A program made the translations under genes and the position numbers. Of a stretch of DNA of 64,000 nt, positions 55,746 through 63,836 are shown piece after piece. The notes under the pieces are model-generated. The model did no database searches, was not told the DNA's origin, and saw only the letters and a program-made list of their open reading frames with translations. Positions within the stretch are counted from its first letter, which is position 1, and every line of letters begins with the position of its first letter. Location of the stretch: positions 434,001-498,000 of the forward strand of contig NZ_JAHWFK010000001.1 of the NCBI RefSeq assembly GCF_019710575.1, written 5' to 3'. This stretch comes from Paractinoplanes polyasparticus. Its GTDB lineage: Bacteria; Actinomycetota; Actinomycetes; Mycobacteriales; Micromonosporaceae.

Positions 55746-56987
55746 TCAGGCGGTGATGGACCACTGCTGGCAGGCGTTGCCGAGGGCGCCCCACTGGCGC
55801 ACGACGACCCCGTCGGCGGTCCCGCAGCTCTCCGCGTCGAGCACGAGGCCGTTGCCGCGGTTGGCGATCAGATAGCGGCCGTCGACCGGGGTGACGCTCC
55901 ACTCCTGGCAGACGTTGCCGAGCGAGCTCCACAGATCGAGGGCCGTCCCGTTGGCCGCCCCGCAGTTCACCGAGTCGAGCACCTTGCCGCTGTTCACGTT
56001 CGTGATCCGGTAGCTGCCGTCGGCGTTCCAGCTGACCTTCTTGATCCGGGTGGTGCGGGTGCCGCCGCAGCCCTGGGCCGTGCTCTCGTTGGCGTGGTGG
56101 ACCAGCCAGGTCTCAGTGCCGTCGGGTGAGGTGAAGAAGCCCTGGCCGCCGGGACCGTAGACGCCGTTGGCGTCGCTGCGCTGGAAGATCGGCGTGCTCT
56201 TCTTGGTCCACGACGAGGCGGCGAGCGGGTTGCTGCCGGTGAGGGTCAGCAGGCCGAGCTTGTAGTCGGGGGTGTTGCACGAGCTGGCCGAGAACGTCAG
56301 GTACGTGACGCCGTTGCGCTGCACCACGTACGGCGCTTCCTCGGTGTTGCCGCCCTGCTTCTCCCAGTCGTACGTGGGGTAGGAGATTCTCGTCCCGTAC
56401 GCCGCGGACGTCCACGGGTTGGTCAGGCGCGCGACGAACAGGCTCTGCAGGTCACCCACCCACGACGAGTAGAAGAAGTAGTTCTGGCCGCCGATGGTGG
56501 CGACGCTGCCGTCGATGGCCCAGCCGTTGTTCGCCTGCACGTCCAGCCGACCCTTGTAGGCGTACGGACCCGTCGAATCGCTGCCCGAGCTCTCGAGCAC
56601 ATGGGAGCGTTGCCCGTCGCAGCAGGCGGGAGTGCCGGCGCTGTAGTAGAGATACCAGCGGGCGCCGTTGGGCCCGGTCAACTTGTGCAGCGAGGGCGCC
56701 CACACGTTGCAGCAGTTGGTCGGGCCGCTTCCGGTGTGGACGACGGACTCGGTGGCGCCCGGCAGCGCGGCCACCGAGCGGGCGCGCTTGATGACGATCT
56801 GCGAGTTCCAGGTCGTGGCAGCCAGGTAGTACCAGCCGTTGCCGTAACCCATCCAGGGGTCGGCGCCGTAGGGCGCGGCCGCCAGCGGGTTGGTGAACGA
56901 GATGGCGGCCTGACCACTGGGCGCCCGCACGACGACGACTGCCGCCATGAGGAGCAGAGCGAGGACCGCGCGGAGGCACGTCTTCAT
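55746..56987 (-). CDS. Secreted GH43 enzyme with ricin-type CBM13 domain
   Basis: 413 residues from the ATG at 56987. Signal peptide about 1-29 (LRAVLALLLMAAVVVVRAPS, GQA). GH43 triad: Asp in APYGADPWMGYG, Asp in GWAIDGSVATIGG, and Glu in GGNTEEAPYVVQRNG. Residues ~325-413 are a ricin-B-like module with two repeats (ITNVNSGKVLDSVNC, IANRGNGLVLDAESC) and QxW motifs (CQEWSV, CQQWSI). The family suggests alpha-L-arabinofuranosidase or related activity. The ATG has no clear ribosome site. An inverted-repeat operator lies just upstream. Confidence 0.87.
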   Translation of the reverse strand: MKTCLRAVLALLLMAAVVVVRAPSGQAAISFTNPLAAAPYGADPWMGYGNGWYYLAATTWNSQIVIKRARSVAALPGATESVVHTGSGPTNCCNVWAPSLHKLTGPNGARWYLYYSAGTPACCDGQRSHVLESSGSDSTGPYAYKGRLDVQANNGWAIDGSVATIGGQNYFFYSSWVGDLQSLFVARLTNPWTSAAYGTRISYPTYDWEKQGGNTEEAPYVVQRNGVTYLTFSASSCNTPDYKLGLLTLTGSNPLAASSWTKKSTPIFQRSDANGVYGPGGQGFFTSPDGTETWLVHHANESTAQGCGGTRTTRIKKVSWNADGSYRITNVNSGKVLDSVNCGAANGTALDLWSSLGNVCQEWSVTPVDGRYLIANRGNGLVLDAESCGTADGVVVRQWGALGNACQQWSITA

Positions 56988-57004
56988 GGTGGCCAATGGT
57001 GAAC

Positions 57005-57026
57005 GTTAACATAGACACATGTCAAC
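57005..57026 (-). promoter_or_regulatory. GTTAACAT-N6-ATGTCAAC operator-like inverted repeat
   Basis: Half-sites at 57005-57012 and 57019-57026 match at seven of eight positions as an inverted repeat. It lies 18 bases upstream of the GH43/CBM13 start and contains TTGACA on the minus strand. LacI-family control is plausible. Confidence 0.5.
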
Positions 57027-57084
57027 CTCCGAGGCGACTCCGCCGGTGAGAACCATTCGGAGCCGACCTCGGGAGCCTTCCGCG

Positions 57085-57846
57085 TCAGTGGTGGTGGCCG
57101 TTGCGGCCCAGCGTCTTCTCGGGGGTCGCGCCGGGGCGGGTCCACTGCGGCACCGGCCGGCTCGTCTCGTCCCCGGTGGCGTTGCCGTCGGCGTCGCTCC
57201 GCCAGTACCAGCACGGCTGGTGGCCCTCGGGCCAGCCTTCGGGATTGTCCTGCCAGGCCTCGCGGCGCCCGTACGGCGTCATGTCGAGCAGGGCGAACGA
57301 CCCGTTGAAGAGCTCGGTGCCCCGGCCGGTTGTGGAGTAGGTGAGGAACACCCGGTCGCCGTCGCGCAGATACACGCTGAGGTAACCCATGTCGCCGCCG
57401 GCCGGGCCGTCCACGCCGCGCACCGAATACCAGGGCTGGGTGTAGCCCATGAACGCGGTGAAGGCGGCCACCTCGTCCCACACGCCCGTGGTGACGACGG
57501 CGAACGAGACACCACGGGCATGGAGATAGACCGCGTCCTTGAGGTTCCACGCCGCGTTCGTGCAGCCCTCGCACTGACCCTGGTGCGGAGCCCCGTCGTA
57601 CCACATGTGCTTGTAGACGATGAGCTCGTCGCGGCCCTGGAACAGGCTGAGGAACGGCACCGGACCATCGGGGCCGGTGACCTCGACCGTGCCGTCGAAC
57701 TCCACCATCGGCAGCCGGCGGCGGGCCGCGGCGATGGCGTCGCCCTCCCGGGTGTGCGCCTTCTCGCGCAGCAACAGCTCGTCGCGCGCGGCCTGCCACG
57801 TGGCCTGGTCGACCACGGGCGGGCGGCCGGGATGCGAGGTCGTCAT
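57085..57846 (-). CDS. DUF899 thioredoxin-like protein
   Basis: 253 residues; GGAGGA precedes the ATG at 57846. DUF899 pattern: WQAARDELLLREKAHTREGD, RRRLPMVEFDGTV, ELIVYKHMWYDGAPHQGQCE with CEGCT as the CxxC site, and VFLTYSTTGRGTELFNGSFA. A cytoplasmic redox protein; function unproven. It sits between the GH43 pair and the aminotransferase, all minus strand. Confidence 0.88.
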   Translation of the reverse strand: MTTSHPGRPPVVDQATWQAARDELLLREKAHTREGDAIAAARRRLPMVEFDGTVEVTGPDGPVPFLSLFQGRDELIVYKHMWYDGAPHQGQCEGCTNAAWNLKDAVYLHARGVSFAVVTTGVWDEVAAFTAFMGYTQPWYSVRGVDGPAGGDMGYLSVYLRDGDRVFLTYSTTGRGTELFNGSFALLDMTPYGRREAWQDNPEGWPEGHQPCWYWRSDADGNATGDETSRPVPQWTRPGATPEKTLGRNGHHH

Positions 57847-57913
57847 GAGTGTCCTCCGTAGCGTCTACGACAGTCACCCGATCAGACTCGCGGCCCGGCC
57901 GGAACTCATCGGT

Positions 57914-59602
57914 TCAGGGCCGGGGTGTTCCGTCGCCGTACTCCTCCACCCAGCCGTCGAGACACTCGTCCGGCAGCAGGAACCAGCGCAGCTTCTCGAA
58001 CCCGGCCGGCAGCTTGGCTCCCGCGCCGTCGGCCGGCGCCGGGCGGCTCGCGAGCACGGACCGGGCCTCGGTCAGGTGGGACGGCAGGACGTCCTCGCCG
58101 AGCTGGGACGGCGCCACCGGTCTGGTCACCGTGCCGTCGGTGTGCAGCTTCAGGTCATTCAGCCGGGGCAGCACCCGGACGGCGCCGGCGTGACGCCACT
58201 GACCGGTGCGCGGGTCGAAGCGGTAGTCCGGCAGCAGGCGGGCGCCGTGCTCGGCGATCAGGGACACCGCCTCGATCACGTAGTCGGCCAGCTCGTCCGA
58301 CCAGAAGTACAGGAAGTTCAGGCGGGACCAGCCGGGCTTGATGCCCTCCCAGCCGTCCTGGATCTCGTGCTCGAAGCGGTGCGAGAGCTCGGTGCTGATG
58401 CCCAGCAGGCGGTGGCCGTACGGGCCGGCGCACGAGCAACCGCCGCGGGCCTGGATGCCGAACAGGTCGTTGAGCAGCGTGACCACGTAGTTGTGGTGCA
58501 GGTAGCGGTCGCCCGAGCGCAGCTGGAACGAGACGATCGGCAGGCGGTCGGCCTCCCGGTCGCCGAGGATCTGGATGCGGTCGTCGGCGGCCCAGCGGTC
58601 ACGGGCGCGCAGCCACAGGCGGCGCTCCTGCGACGCGATCACCTCGGCGCCGACCGCCTCCTTGACCCCGAAGACCAGACCGGCTCGGATCGACTCGACG
58701 ATGGCGGGGGTGCCGCCCTCTTCGCGGGCGACCGGGTCGTCCAGGTAGCGGTGGGTGTCGGGGTCGACGAACGCCACGGTTCCGCCGCCGGGGACGGTGG
58801 GCACCCGGTTGACCAGCAGGTGCCTGCCGACCACGAGAACACCTGGGGTCTGCGGGCCGCCCGGGAACTTGTGCGGGGACAGGAAGACAGCATCCTTGCC
58901 GGCCATGGTGATCGGCAGATACGGGCCGCCGGCGGCGTAGTCCCAGACCGACAGGGCGCCGTGCTCACGCAGCAGCGCCGACACCGCCGCCACGTCGGTG
59001 AGCAGGCCGGTCACGTTCGAGGCGGCGCTGAAGCTGCCGATCCGCAGGGGCCTTTCCGCGAACGACCGCAGGGCTTCCCGCAGTTCGCCGAGGTCGGGCC
59101 GGCCGCTGCCGTCGCTGCCGATCTCGACCACGTCGGCGATCGACTCGCGCCAGGGCAGGACGTTGGAGTGGTGCTCGTACGGGCCCACGAAGACCACCGG
59201 GCGCTCGGCGGCCGGGATCCGGGCGCTCCAGCCGTACCGGTCGTCGAGGTTCTCGGGCACGCGAAGCCCGAGCGTGGCGACGAGCTTGTTGACCGCTGTC
59301 GTCGACCCGGACCCGCAGAACAGCACGACGTCGTCGGGGCCGGCCCCGACCGAGCGGTGGATGAGCTCGCGGGCCTGCTCGCGCAACGCTCCCGTCCGGG
59401 CGCCGGTCGCCGACGCCTCGGTGTGGGTGTTCGCGTAGCCGGTCAGAACGGTGTCGCGGATGAAGTCCTCGACAAAGTCGAGCGCCTGCCCGGAGGCGGT
59501 CTGGTCGGCGTACGTGACTCGTCGCGGCCCGAACGGGCCGTCGATGACCGCGCCCGTGCCGATCGAACCCTCGCGCAGCCGTCGCAGGATCGGTGTGTCC
59601 AT
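57914..59602 (-). CDS. Class V aminotransferase-fold PLP enzyme, long form
   Basis: 562 residues from the ATG at 59602, with GGAGGGGACC just upstream. The class V fold: VTYADQTASGQAL, GYANTHTEASATG, VVLFCGSGSTTAVNKLVATL, SVWDYAAGGPYLP and FLSPHKFPGGPQTPGVLV with the PLP-binding Lys. GIQARGGCSCAGPYGHRLL carries the Cys position used by cysteine desulfurases. Compared with ~400-residue family members it has an extra ~120-residue C-terminal region ending WVEEYGDGTPRP. Desulfurase, lyase or transaminase cannot be decided. Confidence 0.83.
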   Translation of the reverse strand: MDTPILRRLREGSIGTGAVIDGPFGPRRVTYADQTASGQALDFVEDFIRDTVLTGYANTHTEASATGARTGALREQARELIHRSVGAGPDDVVLFCGSGSTTAVNKLVATLGLRVPENLDDRYGWSARIPAAERPVVFVGPYEHHSNVLPWRESIADVVEIGSDGSGRPDLGELREALRSFAERPLRIGSFSAASNVTGLLTDVAAVSALLREHGALSVWDYAAGGPYLPITMAGKDAVFLSPHKFPGGPQTPGVLVVGRHLLVNRVPTVPGGGTVAFVDPDTHRYLDDPVAREEGGTPAIVESIRAGLVFGVKEAVGAEVIASQERRLWLRARDRWAADDRIQILGDREADRLPIVSFQLRSGDRYLHHNYVVTLLNDLFGIQARGGCSCAGPYGHRLLGISTELSHRFEHEIQDGWEGIKPGWSRLNFLYFWSDELADYVIEAVSLIAEHGARLLPDYRFDPRTGQWRHAGAVRVLPRLNDLKLHTDGTVTRPVAPSQLGEDVLPSHLTEARSVLASRPAPADGAGAKLPAGFEKLRWFLLPDECLDGWVEEYGDGTPRP

Positions 59603-59698
59603 GGTCCCCTCCGCGTTTTGTCGCACGCGGCGGCGGATCTCGCGCACCGATGCGACGTCGCCCCAGGGTGCCGTCCGGCCGGGGCGGTTGTCACGCGG

Positions 59699-59725
59699 TG
59701 AGTGGGAAATGCGACATGCCACTCA
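59699..59725. promoter_or_regulatory. TGAGTGG-N13-CCACTCA inverted repeat
   Basis: Perfect 7-base arms at 59699-59705 and 59719-59725 in the divergent gap between the aminotransferase and the next plus-strand gene. It could be an operator. A TAGCCT -10-like element at 59797-59802 lies just before the plus-strand gene. Confidence 0.4.
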
Positions 59726-59808
59726 TCACACTCAACCCACTCGGCACCCTGACAACCTGTCCGGCCGACCCGCCGGTCCGGGCGCCCGGCCGAGCCTAGC
59801 CTGAGCTC

Positions 59809-60294
59809 ATGCCGTACGTCGCCGCCCGGGACGGCCGCCAGCAGCGCGGTCCGACCAACCGGGCCCCCAGCGTCCCCGATCGCCTCGATGACCTGCACGG
59901 CCACAGCGTCGGCCTGCTCGAGTTGCCGAAACACATGGCCTCCGGGCATCGCAGCCGCCGCCTGCTCGACCTCGAGGACCCGGCCCAGCAGCGGCAGGCC
60001 TACCAGACCGTGCTGTGCCAGGCCGCCGACTGCTGCGAGATCAACGACCTGCTCAACCCGGGTGTGCTGCGCCGCATCTGGCGCCACCTGCATCTGCCGG
60101 CCAAGGTGCGGTCCGAGTGGGAGGCCCGGCACCCCTCGCTGGCCCAGCCGGCACTGGCCGCCGAGCAGGCGCCCGCGGTCGATGCCGCCGAACTCGCGGC
60201 GGCCCGCCTGCGTCAGCGCACCGGGCGACGTACGCGGGTCGACCGCCTCACCGCGGCCCAGATGATCGGCGCCCGGACAGCCTCGGCTCGCTGA
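59809..60294 (+). CDS. Conserved hypothetical protein
   Basis: 161 residues, hydrophilic and helical, with no membrane segment. Segments such as LDDLHGHSVGLLELPKHMAS and RLLDLEDPAQQRQAYQTVLC, QAADCCEINDLLNPGVLRRI look conserved rather than random, and WRHLHLPAKVRSEWEARHP resembles a short globular domain found in actinomycete hypothetical proteins. No function recognised. It is convergent with the GerMN gene, five bases apart. Confidence 0.65.
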   Translation: MPYVAARDGRQQRGPTNRAPSVPDRLDDLHGHSVGLLELPKHMASGHRSRRLLDLEDPAQQRQAYQTVLCQAADCCEINDLLNPGVLRRIWRHLHLPAKVRSEWEARHPSLAQPALAAEQAPAVDAAELAAARLRQRTGRRTRVDRLTAAQMIGARTASAR

Positions 60295-60299
60295 CGAAG

Positions 60300-60857
60300 T
60301 CAGCCCGGCCGCAACAGTCGCGCGTAGTCGCTGCTGTGCAGCGGGCCGCCGGTCAGGTTGCCGTCGGCCCGCGGCACCTGCAGCGGCCGCCCGTCCCGGG
60401 TGAACACCACCGAGCCCACGTCCGGGCGGGCCGTCATCGTGCACACGACCTGCCCGTAGGCCAGGATCTCGTCGTTGCGGGCGTTGCCCTCGTCGGCGTC
60501 GGGGAACTCGACGGTCACCTCGGCCCCCGCGAGGACCCGGCCGGTCAGGACCACGCCGCTCAGCGCCGTGCCCAGCCCGGCTGACCTCTCCTCGGGCGTC
60601 GGCCCCGCGGCCAGGCTCTCGAGCTGCGCCTGGACGGTGGGGTAGGCCGGCGTACGCCGCACGGTCTGCACCAACCGGCCGTCGCGCACCAGGCAGAGCA
60701 CCTGCGCCACCTCGCCCACCGCCACCGCCGGACCCGCGCCGGGACTGGTCAGCGGGTGCCGCGGCAGGTCGACGCCGTGCGGCTCGTCCTGGGCGCGCAC
60801 GCCGCAGCCGCCGAGCAGCACGACGGCCACCGTCATGGTCGTCCAGGCCCGCCGCAT
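60300..60857 (-). CDS. GerMN-domain lipoprotein
   Basis: 185 residues from the ATG at 60857. Signal peptide with a lipobox at about residue 18 (TTMTVAVVLLGGC). The GerMN fold of ~120 residues follows: AQVLCLVRDGRLVQTVRRTP, VQAQLESLAAGPTPEERSAG, LGTALSGVVL and VTVEFPD. GerMN lipoproteins partner two-component systems (the CseA/LpqB pattern). The OmpR-type system lies on the same strand, separated by a plus-strand gene pair. A GTCAT-N6-GTCAT repeat lies 41 bases upstream. Confidence 0.8.
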   Translation of the reverse strand: MRRAWTTMTVAVVLLGGCGVRAQDEPHGVDLPRHPLTSPGAGPAVAVGEVAQVLCLVRDGRLVQTVRRTPAYPTVQAQLESLAAGPTPEERSAGLGTALSGVVLTGRVLAGAEVTVEFPDADEGNARNDEILAYGQVVCTMTARPDVGSVVFTRDGRPLQVPRADGNLTGGPLHSSDYARLLRPG

Positions 60858-60897
60858 TCTCGAATGATGCCTCGCGACCGGCCGGGGGCCGGGCTCC

Positions 60898-60913
60898 GTC
60901 ATGGAACTGTCAT
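60898..60913. promoter_or_regulatory. GTCAT-N6-GTCAT direct repeat
   Basis: GTCAT at 60898-60902 and at 60909-60913, 11 bases apart, in the 100-base divergent gap between the GerMN lipoprotein and the membrane/STAS pair. Same geometry as the box upstream of the OmpR-type regulator at 63.6 kb. Confidence 0.5.
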
Positions 60914-60957
60914 ATTGCCGGGAAGGTTCCGCAAACCTTGAGGGGCAATGTGGAGGC

Positions 60958-61242
60958 ATGACGGTCACCGGTCTGGTCACCGCCGTCCTCGTGGGCGGCG
61001 TGCTCGGCGTCGCCGGGCACCTGCTGACGAGGGCCGGTCGCCGGGTGCCCTTCTGGCTCCCTCCCACGGTGGGCGTGGGGATGGCGGTGTTCGCCACGAC
61101 CGTCGCGCGGATCGCCGCCGACCTGCCCTCAGGGTTCAGCCCGGCCGAGCTGGGCCTCCAGGGGCTCTTCGGCGGGGCCGGGGTCGCCGCTGTGGTGACC
61201 ACCGCCGACCGCCGTACGCCCGAGAAGGAGGGCATCCGATGA
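60958..61242 (+). CDS. Small three-helix membrane protein
   Basis: 94 residues from the ATG at 60958 with GGAGG four bases upstream. Three hydrophobic segments at about 3-18, 28-46 and 62-80, with a DxRRTPEKEG basic/acidic tail. No known family. The stop overlaps the STAS gene start (ATGA), so they are co-translated; the membrane protein may anchor or report to the STAS switch. Confidence 0.65.
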   Translation: MTVTGLVTAVLVGGVLGVAGHLLTRAGRRVPFWLPPTVGVGMAVFATTVARIAADLPSGFSPAELGLQGLFGGAGVAAVVTTADRRTPEKEGIR

Positions 61243-61562
61243 CCGATGTACGCGACGCCACCGACACCGCTGTCGTCACGCCGCTCGGCGACCTCGACGC
61301 CGATGCCGTCGAGCTGCTGCGCCAGTCGCTGGCCGAGGCGGTCCGCGACCATCGGCACGTCATCGTCGACCTGCACGCCGCCCCGACCATCGACTCGGCC
61401 GGCCTGAGCATGCTGGTCCGGGCGTACAACGAGGCCAAGAGCCACGGCGGCACCCTCTCGCTGGCCGCGCCGTCCCGGTACGTCGTGACGGTGCTGCACA
61501 CCATGAAGCTGCACCAGGTGTTCCCGCTGTACGCGGACGTCGGCGCCGCCCTCAGCGCATAG
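61239..61562 (+). CDS. STAS-domain anti-sigma factor antagonist
   Basis: 107 residues, a single STAS domain: VVTPLGDLDADAVELLRQSL, HVIVDLHAAPTIDSAGLSML with the phosphorylatable Ser in TIDSAGL, and a C-terminal LHTMKLHQVFPLYADVGAAL. Such proteins bind an anti-sigma kinase when unphosphorylated and so release a sigma factor. No anti-sigma kinase is in the window. It ends in an 11-base convergent overlap with the histidine kinase gene. Confidence 0.85.
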   Translation: MTDVRDATDTAVVTPLGDLDADAVELLRQSLAEAVRDHRHVIVDLHAAPTIDSAGLSMLVRAYNEAKSHGGTLSLAAPSRYVVTVLHTMKLHQVFPLYADVGAALSA

Positions 61563-62889
61563 GCAGGTCGATCCGGAACCGCGCGCCGCCACCGGGCCGG
61601 TCACCGAGGGAGGCCTTGCCGCCGTGGGCCGCGGCGTGTTCGGCCACGATGGCCAGGCCCAGGCCGGTGCCGTCGCCGCCGCCGCGCGCGTTGGCGGACG
61701 GCCCCCGCACGAAGCGGTCGAAGATCGTGGCGCGGGCCTCGTCCGGCACTCCCGGGCCCGCGTCGTCCACCTCCAGAAAACCGGGCCCCACGCGTACGGC
61801 CACCGGCCCTCCGCCGTAGCGGACCGCATTGTCCAGCAGGTTGCCCAGGGCCTGCTCGACCCGTCGCCGGTCGACGTGCCAGTCCACGGGCGTGCCGGGG
61901 TCGGTGTGCAGCAGGTCGCCGGGCAGGTTCCGGGAGTTCAGCACCCGGGCCACGAGCAGCCCGATGTCGGCCTCCTCGAGGTGGACCGGCTGGTCGCTGC
62001 GGGCCAGCTCGAGCAGGTCGTCGACGAGCGCCTGGAAGCGGGCGACCTCGTCGGCGATCAGCCCGACCGCCGCCGCCGACCGCTCGTCGAGGCTCTCGCG
62101 GCGCCGGTTGAGCACGCTGACCGCGGCGGCGAGGGTCTGCAGCGGGGAGCGCAGCTCGTGGCTGACGTCGGCGGCGAACCGGCGGTCCCGCTGGAGCCGG
62201 CGCGACAGCTCGTCCGCCATGTGGTTGAACGACGACGTGAGCCGGGCCAGGTCGGGCTCGGCGTCGGGATCGAGCCGGGTGTCGAAGTCGCCCTCGGCGA
62301 TGCCGCTGGCCGCCTCGGCCACCGCCGCCAGCGGGCGCAGGGCGTGCCGCGTGACGTACCAGCCGACCGCCGCCCCGCCGGCCGACACCATGATCGCCAC
62401 GGCGGTCAGCACGAGCGCCAGCAGTTGCAGCGTCCGTTCCAGCTCGGCCAGCGACACGATCTCGTAGAACACCGCGTCGCCCTGCACGGGCACGGCCACG
62501 ACCAGCGCCGCCTCGCGGTCGCGGCGGATCCGCTGGGCGCCCGCCTCGCCGCTCGCGGCCATCTCCTGCAGGGCCGTGGGCACGGCGTTGCTCGCCGCCG
62601 GGCCGGCGCTGCGCGAGTACCACTGACCCCCGCGCTGGAGCAGCACGTAGCGGTCGGCGCCGATGTCGAGCGACTGCAGCAGCTCCCCCACCTCCGGGCT
62701 GCTGCCGCCCAGCCCGGCGTTGACGGCCGCCGCGTCGAAGTAGGTGGCCCGCACGGCCGCCCGCTCGCGCTCGCGGAACAGGGTGTTGCTGATCAACTCG
62801 TACGAGACGAAGGTGACGCCCGCCGACAGGGCCAGGGCGCCCACGGCGAACGCGGCGCTGACCCGGGTACGCAGCCCGGCCCGCCTCAC
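61552..62889 (-). CDS. OmpR-type sensor histidine kinase
   Basis: 445 residues, GTG start overlapping the regulator's stop. Topology: membrane helix about 10-30, an extracytoplasmic domain of ~110 residues, a second helix about 150-172, then HAMP (RPLAAVAEAASGIAEGDFDT), HisKA with FAADVSHELRSPLQTLAAAV and HATPase_c with NLLDNAVRYGGGPV, DAGPGVPDEARATIFDRFVR and GTGLGLAIVAEHAAAHGG. It senses an external or envelope signal. Domain order matches CseC/MtrB-like kinases. Confidence 0.92.
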   Translation of the reverse strand: MRRAGLRTRVSAAFAVGALALSAGVTFVSYELISNTLFRERERAAVRATYFDAAAVNAGLGGSSPEVGELLQSLDIGADRYVLLQRGGQWYSRSAGPAASNAVPTALQEMAASGEAGAQRIRRDREAALVVAVPVQGDAVFYEIVSLAELERTLQLLALVLTAVAIMVSAGGAAVGWYVTRHALRPLAAVAEAASGIAEGDFDTRLDPDAEPDLARLTSSFNHMADELSRRLQRDRRFAADVSHELRSPLQTLAAAVSVLNRRRESLDERSAAAVGLIADEVARFQALVDDLLELARSDQPVHLEEADIGLLVARVLNSRNLPGDLLHTDPGTPVDWHVDRRRVEQALGNLLDNAVRYGGGPVAVRVGPGFLEVDDAGPGVPDEARATIFDRFVRGPSANARGGGDGTGLGLAIVAEHAAAHGGKASLGDRPGGGARFRIDLPMR

Positions 62890-63566
62890 GGCTGGAGCTT
62901 GTAGCCCAGACCGCGCACGGTCACCAGGTGCCGCGGCTTGCCCGCGCTGTCCTCGATCTTGTGGCGGAGCCGGCCGACGTGGACGTCGACCAGGCGCTCG
63001 TCGCCGATCTCGTACTCCCAGACCCGGCTCAGCAGCTGCTGGCGCGAGAGCACCTGACCCGGGTGCTCGGCCAGCTCGCAGAGCAGGCGGAACTCCGTAC
63101 GGGTGACCGCGACCGGCTCGCCGTGCAGGCGCACCTCGCCCGCCTCGGGCCGGATCTCGAGGTCGCCGAAGGTGAGCACGGTGACCGCGGGGGTTGCCGA
63201 CGCGGACCGGCCCCGCCGGCGCAACGCCCGCAGCCGGGCCGCCAGCTCTTTCACGGCGACCGGTTTGACCACGTAGTCGTCGGCGCCGGCCTCGAGCCCG
63301 GCCACGATGTCATGGGTGTCGTCGCGGGCGCTGACCACGATGATCGGCACGTCGTCGGTGCGCCGCAGCTGCCGGATGCATTCGAAGCCGTCCATGCCGG
63401 GCAGCATCAGGTCGACCAGCACCGCGTCGGCCGGCTGCCGGCGCTGCATCTCGAGCCCCTCCTCGGCGGTGGGCACGGCGTGGGTCTGGTAGCCCTCGTC
63501 CTCCAGAGCCATGGCCAGCGACAGCCGGATCCGGTCGTCATCCTCGATCAACAGCACGGCACTCAT
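62886..63566 (-). CDS. OmpR-family response regulator
   Basis: 226 residues from the ATG at 63566. Receiver: VLLIEDDDRIRLSLAMALED, phospho-Asp in ADAVLVDLMLPGMDG, IIVVSARDD and DYVVKPVAVKELAARL. Winged helix: LTFGDLEIRPEAGEVRLHGE, VTRTEFRLLCELAEHPGQVL, VDVHVGRLRHKIEDSAGKPR, VTVRGLGYKLQP. A GTCAC-N6-GTCAC box lies 61 bases upstream, suggesting autoregulation. Confidence 0.93.
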   Translation of the reverse strand: MSAVLLIEDDDRIRLSLAMALEDEGYQTHAVPTAEEGLEMQRRQPADAVLVDLMLPGMDGFECIRQLRRTDDVPIIVVSARDDTHDIVAGLEAGADDYVVKPVAVKELAARLRALRRRGRSASATPAVTVLTFGDLEIRPEAGEVRLHGEPVAVTRTEFRLLCELAEHPGQVLSRQQLLSRVWEYEIGDERLVDVHVGRLRHKIEDSAGKPRHLVTVRGLGYKLQP

Positions 63567-63626
63567 AACCGCATGATGCCGCGCCCGGCACGCTCCGACA
63601 CGGTTGAGCGGCGAATCCCCGGTTTC

Positions 63627-63642
63627 GTCACGCAACCGTCAC
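63627..63642. promoter_or_regulatory. GTCAC-N6-GTCAC direct repeat before the OmpR-type regulator
   Basis: GTCAC at 63627-63631 and 63638-63642. The layout equals the GTnAC-N6-GTnAC site reported for AfsQ1, an OmpR-type regulator of streptomycetes. Its position in the regulator's own promoter region supports an autoregulatory site. Confidence 0.55.
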
Positions 63643-63710
63643 ATGCCCGGAGGGATACCGCCATCGGCCACGAGCAGCATCGATCCCGGGAACCAACCCT
63701 CCCCCACAAG

Positions 63711-63750
63711 GCCCGCGCCCCGCCGCCGGTTCGGTGGACGGGGCGTGGGC
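63711..63750. terminator. Long GC-rich hairpin in a divergent gap
   Basis: GCCCGCGCCCCG pairs with CGGGGCGTGGGC (11 of 12 base pairs), and inside it CCGCC can pair with GGTGG, followed by TTTC on the plus strand. It lies between two divergent genes, where no terminator is expected from either, so it may end an unseen transcript or shape the leader of the aldo/keto reductase mRNA. Confidence 0.45.
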
Positions 63751-63836
63751 TTTCAGGCCGGAGAGACCTGGACCGCCATCGAGGCCTCTCCGGCGCCCGC
63801 TCGGTGCGCCGGGCGCCGGCAGTGTTGGATGGCGGT

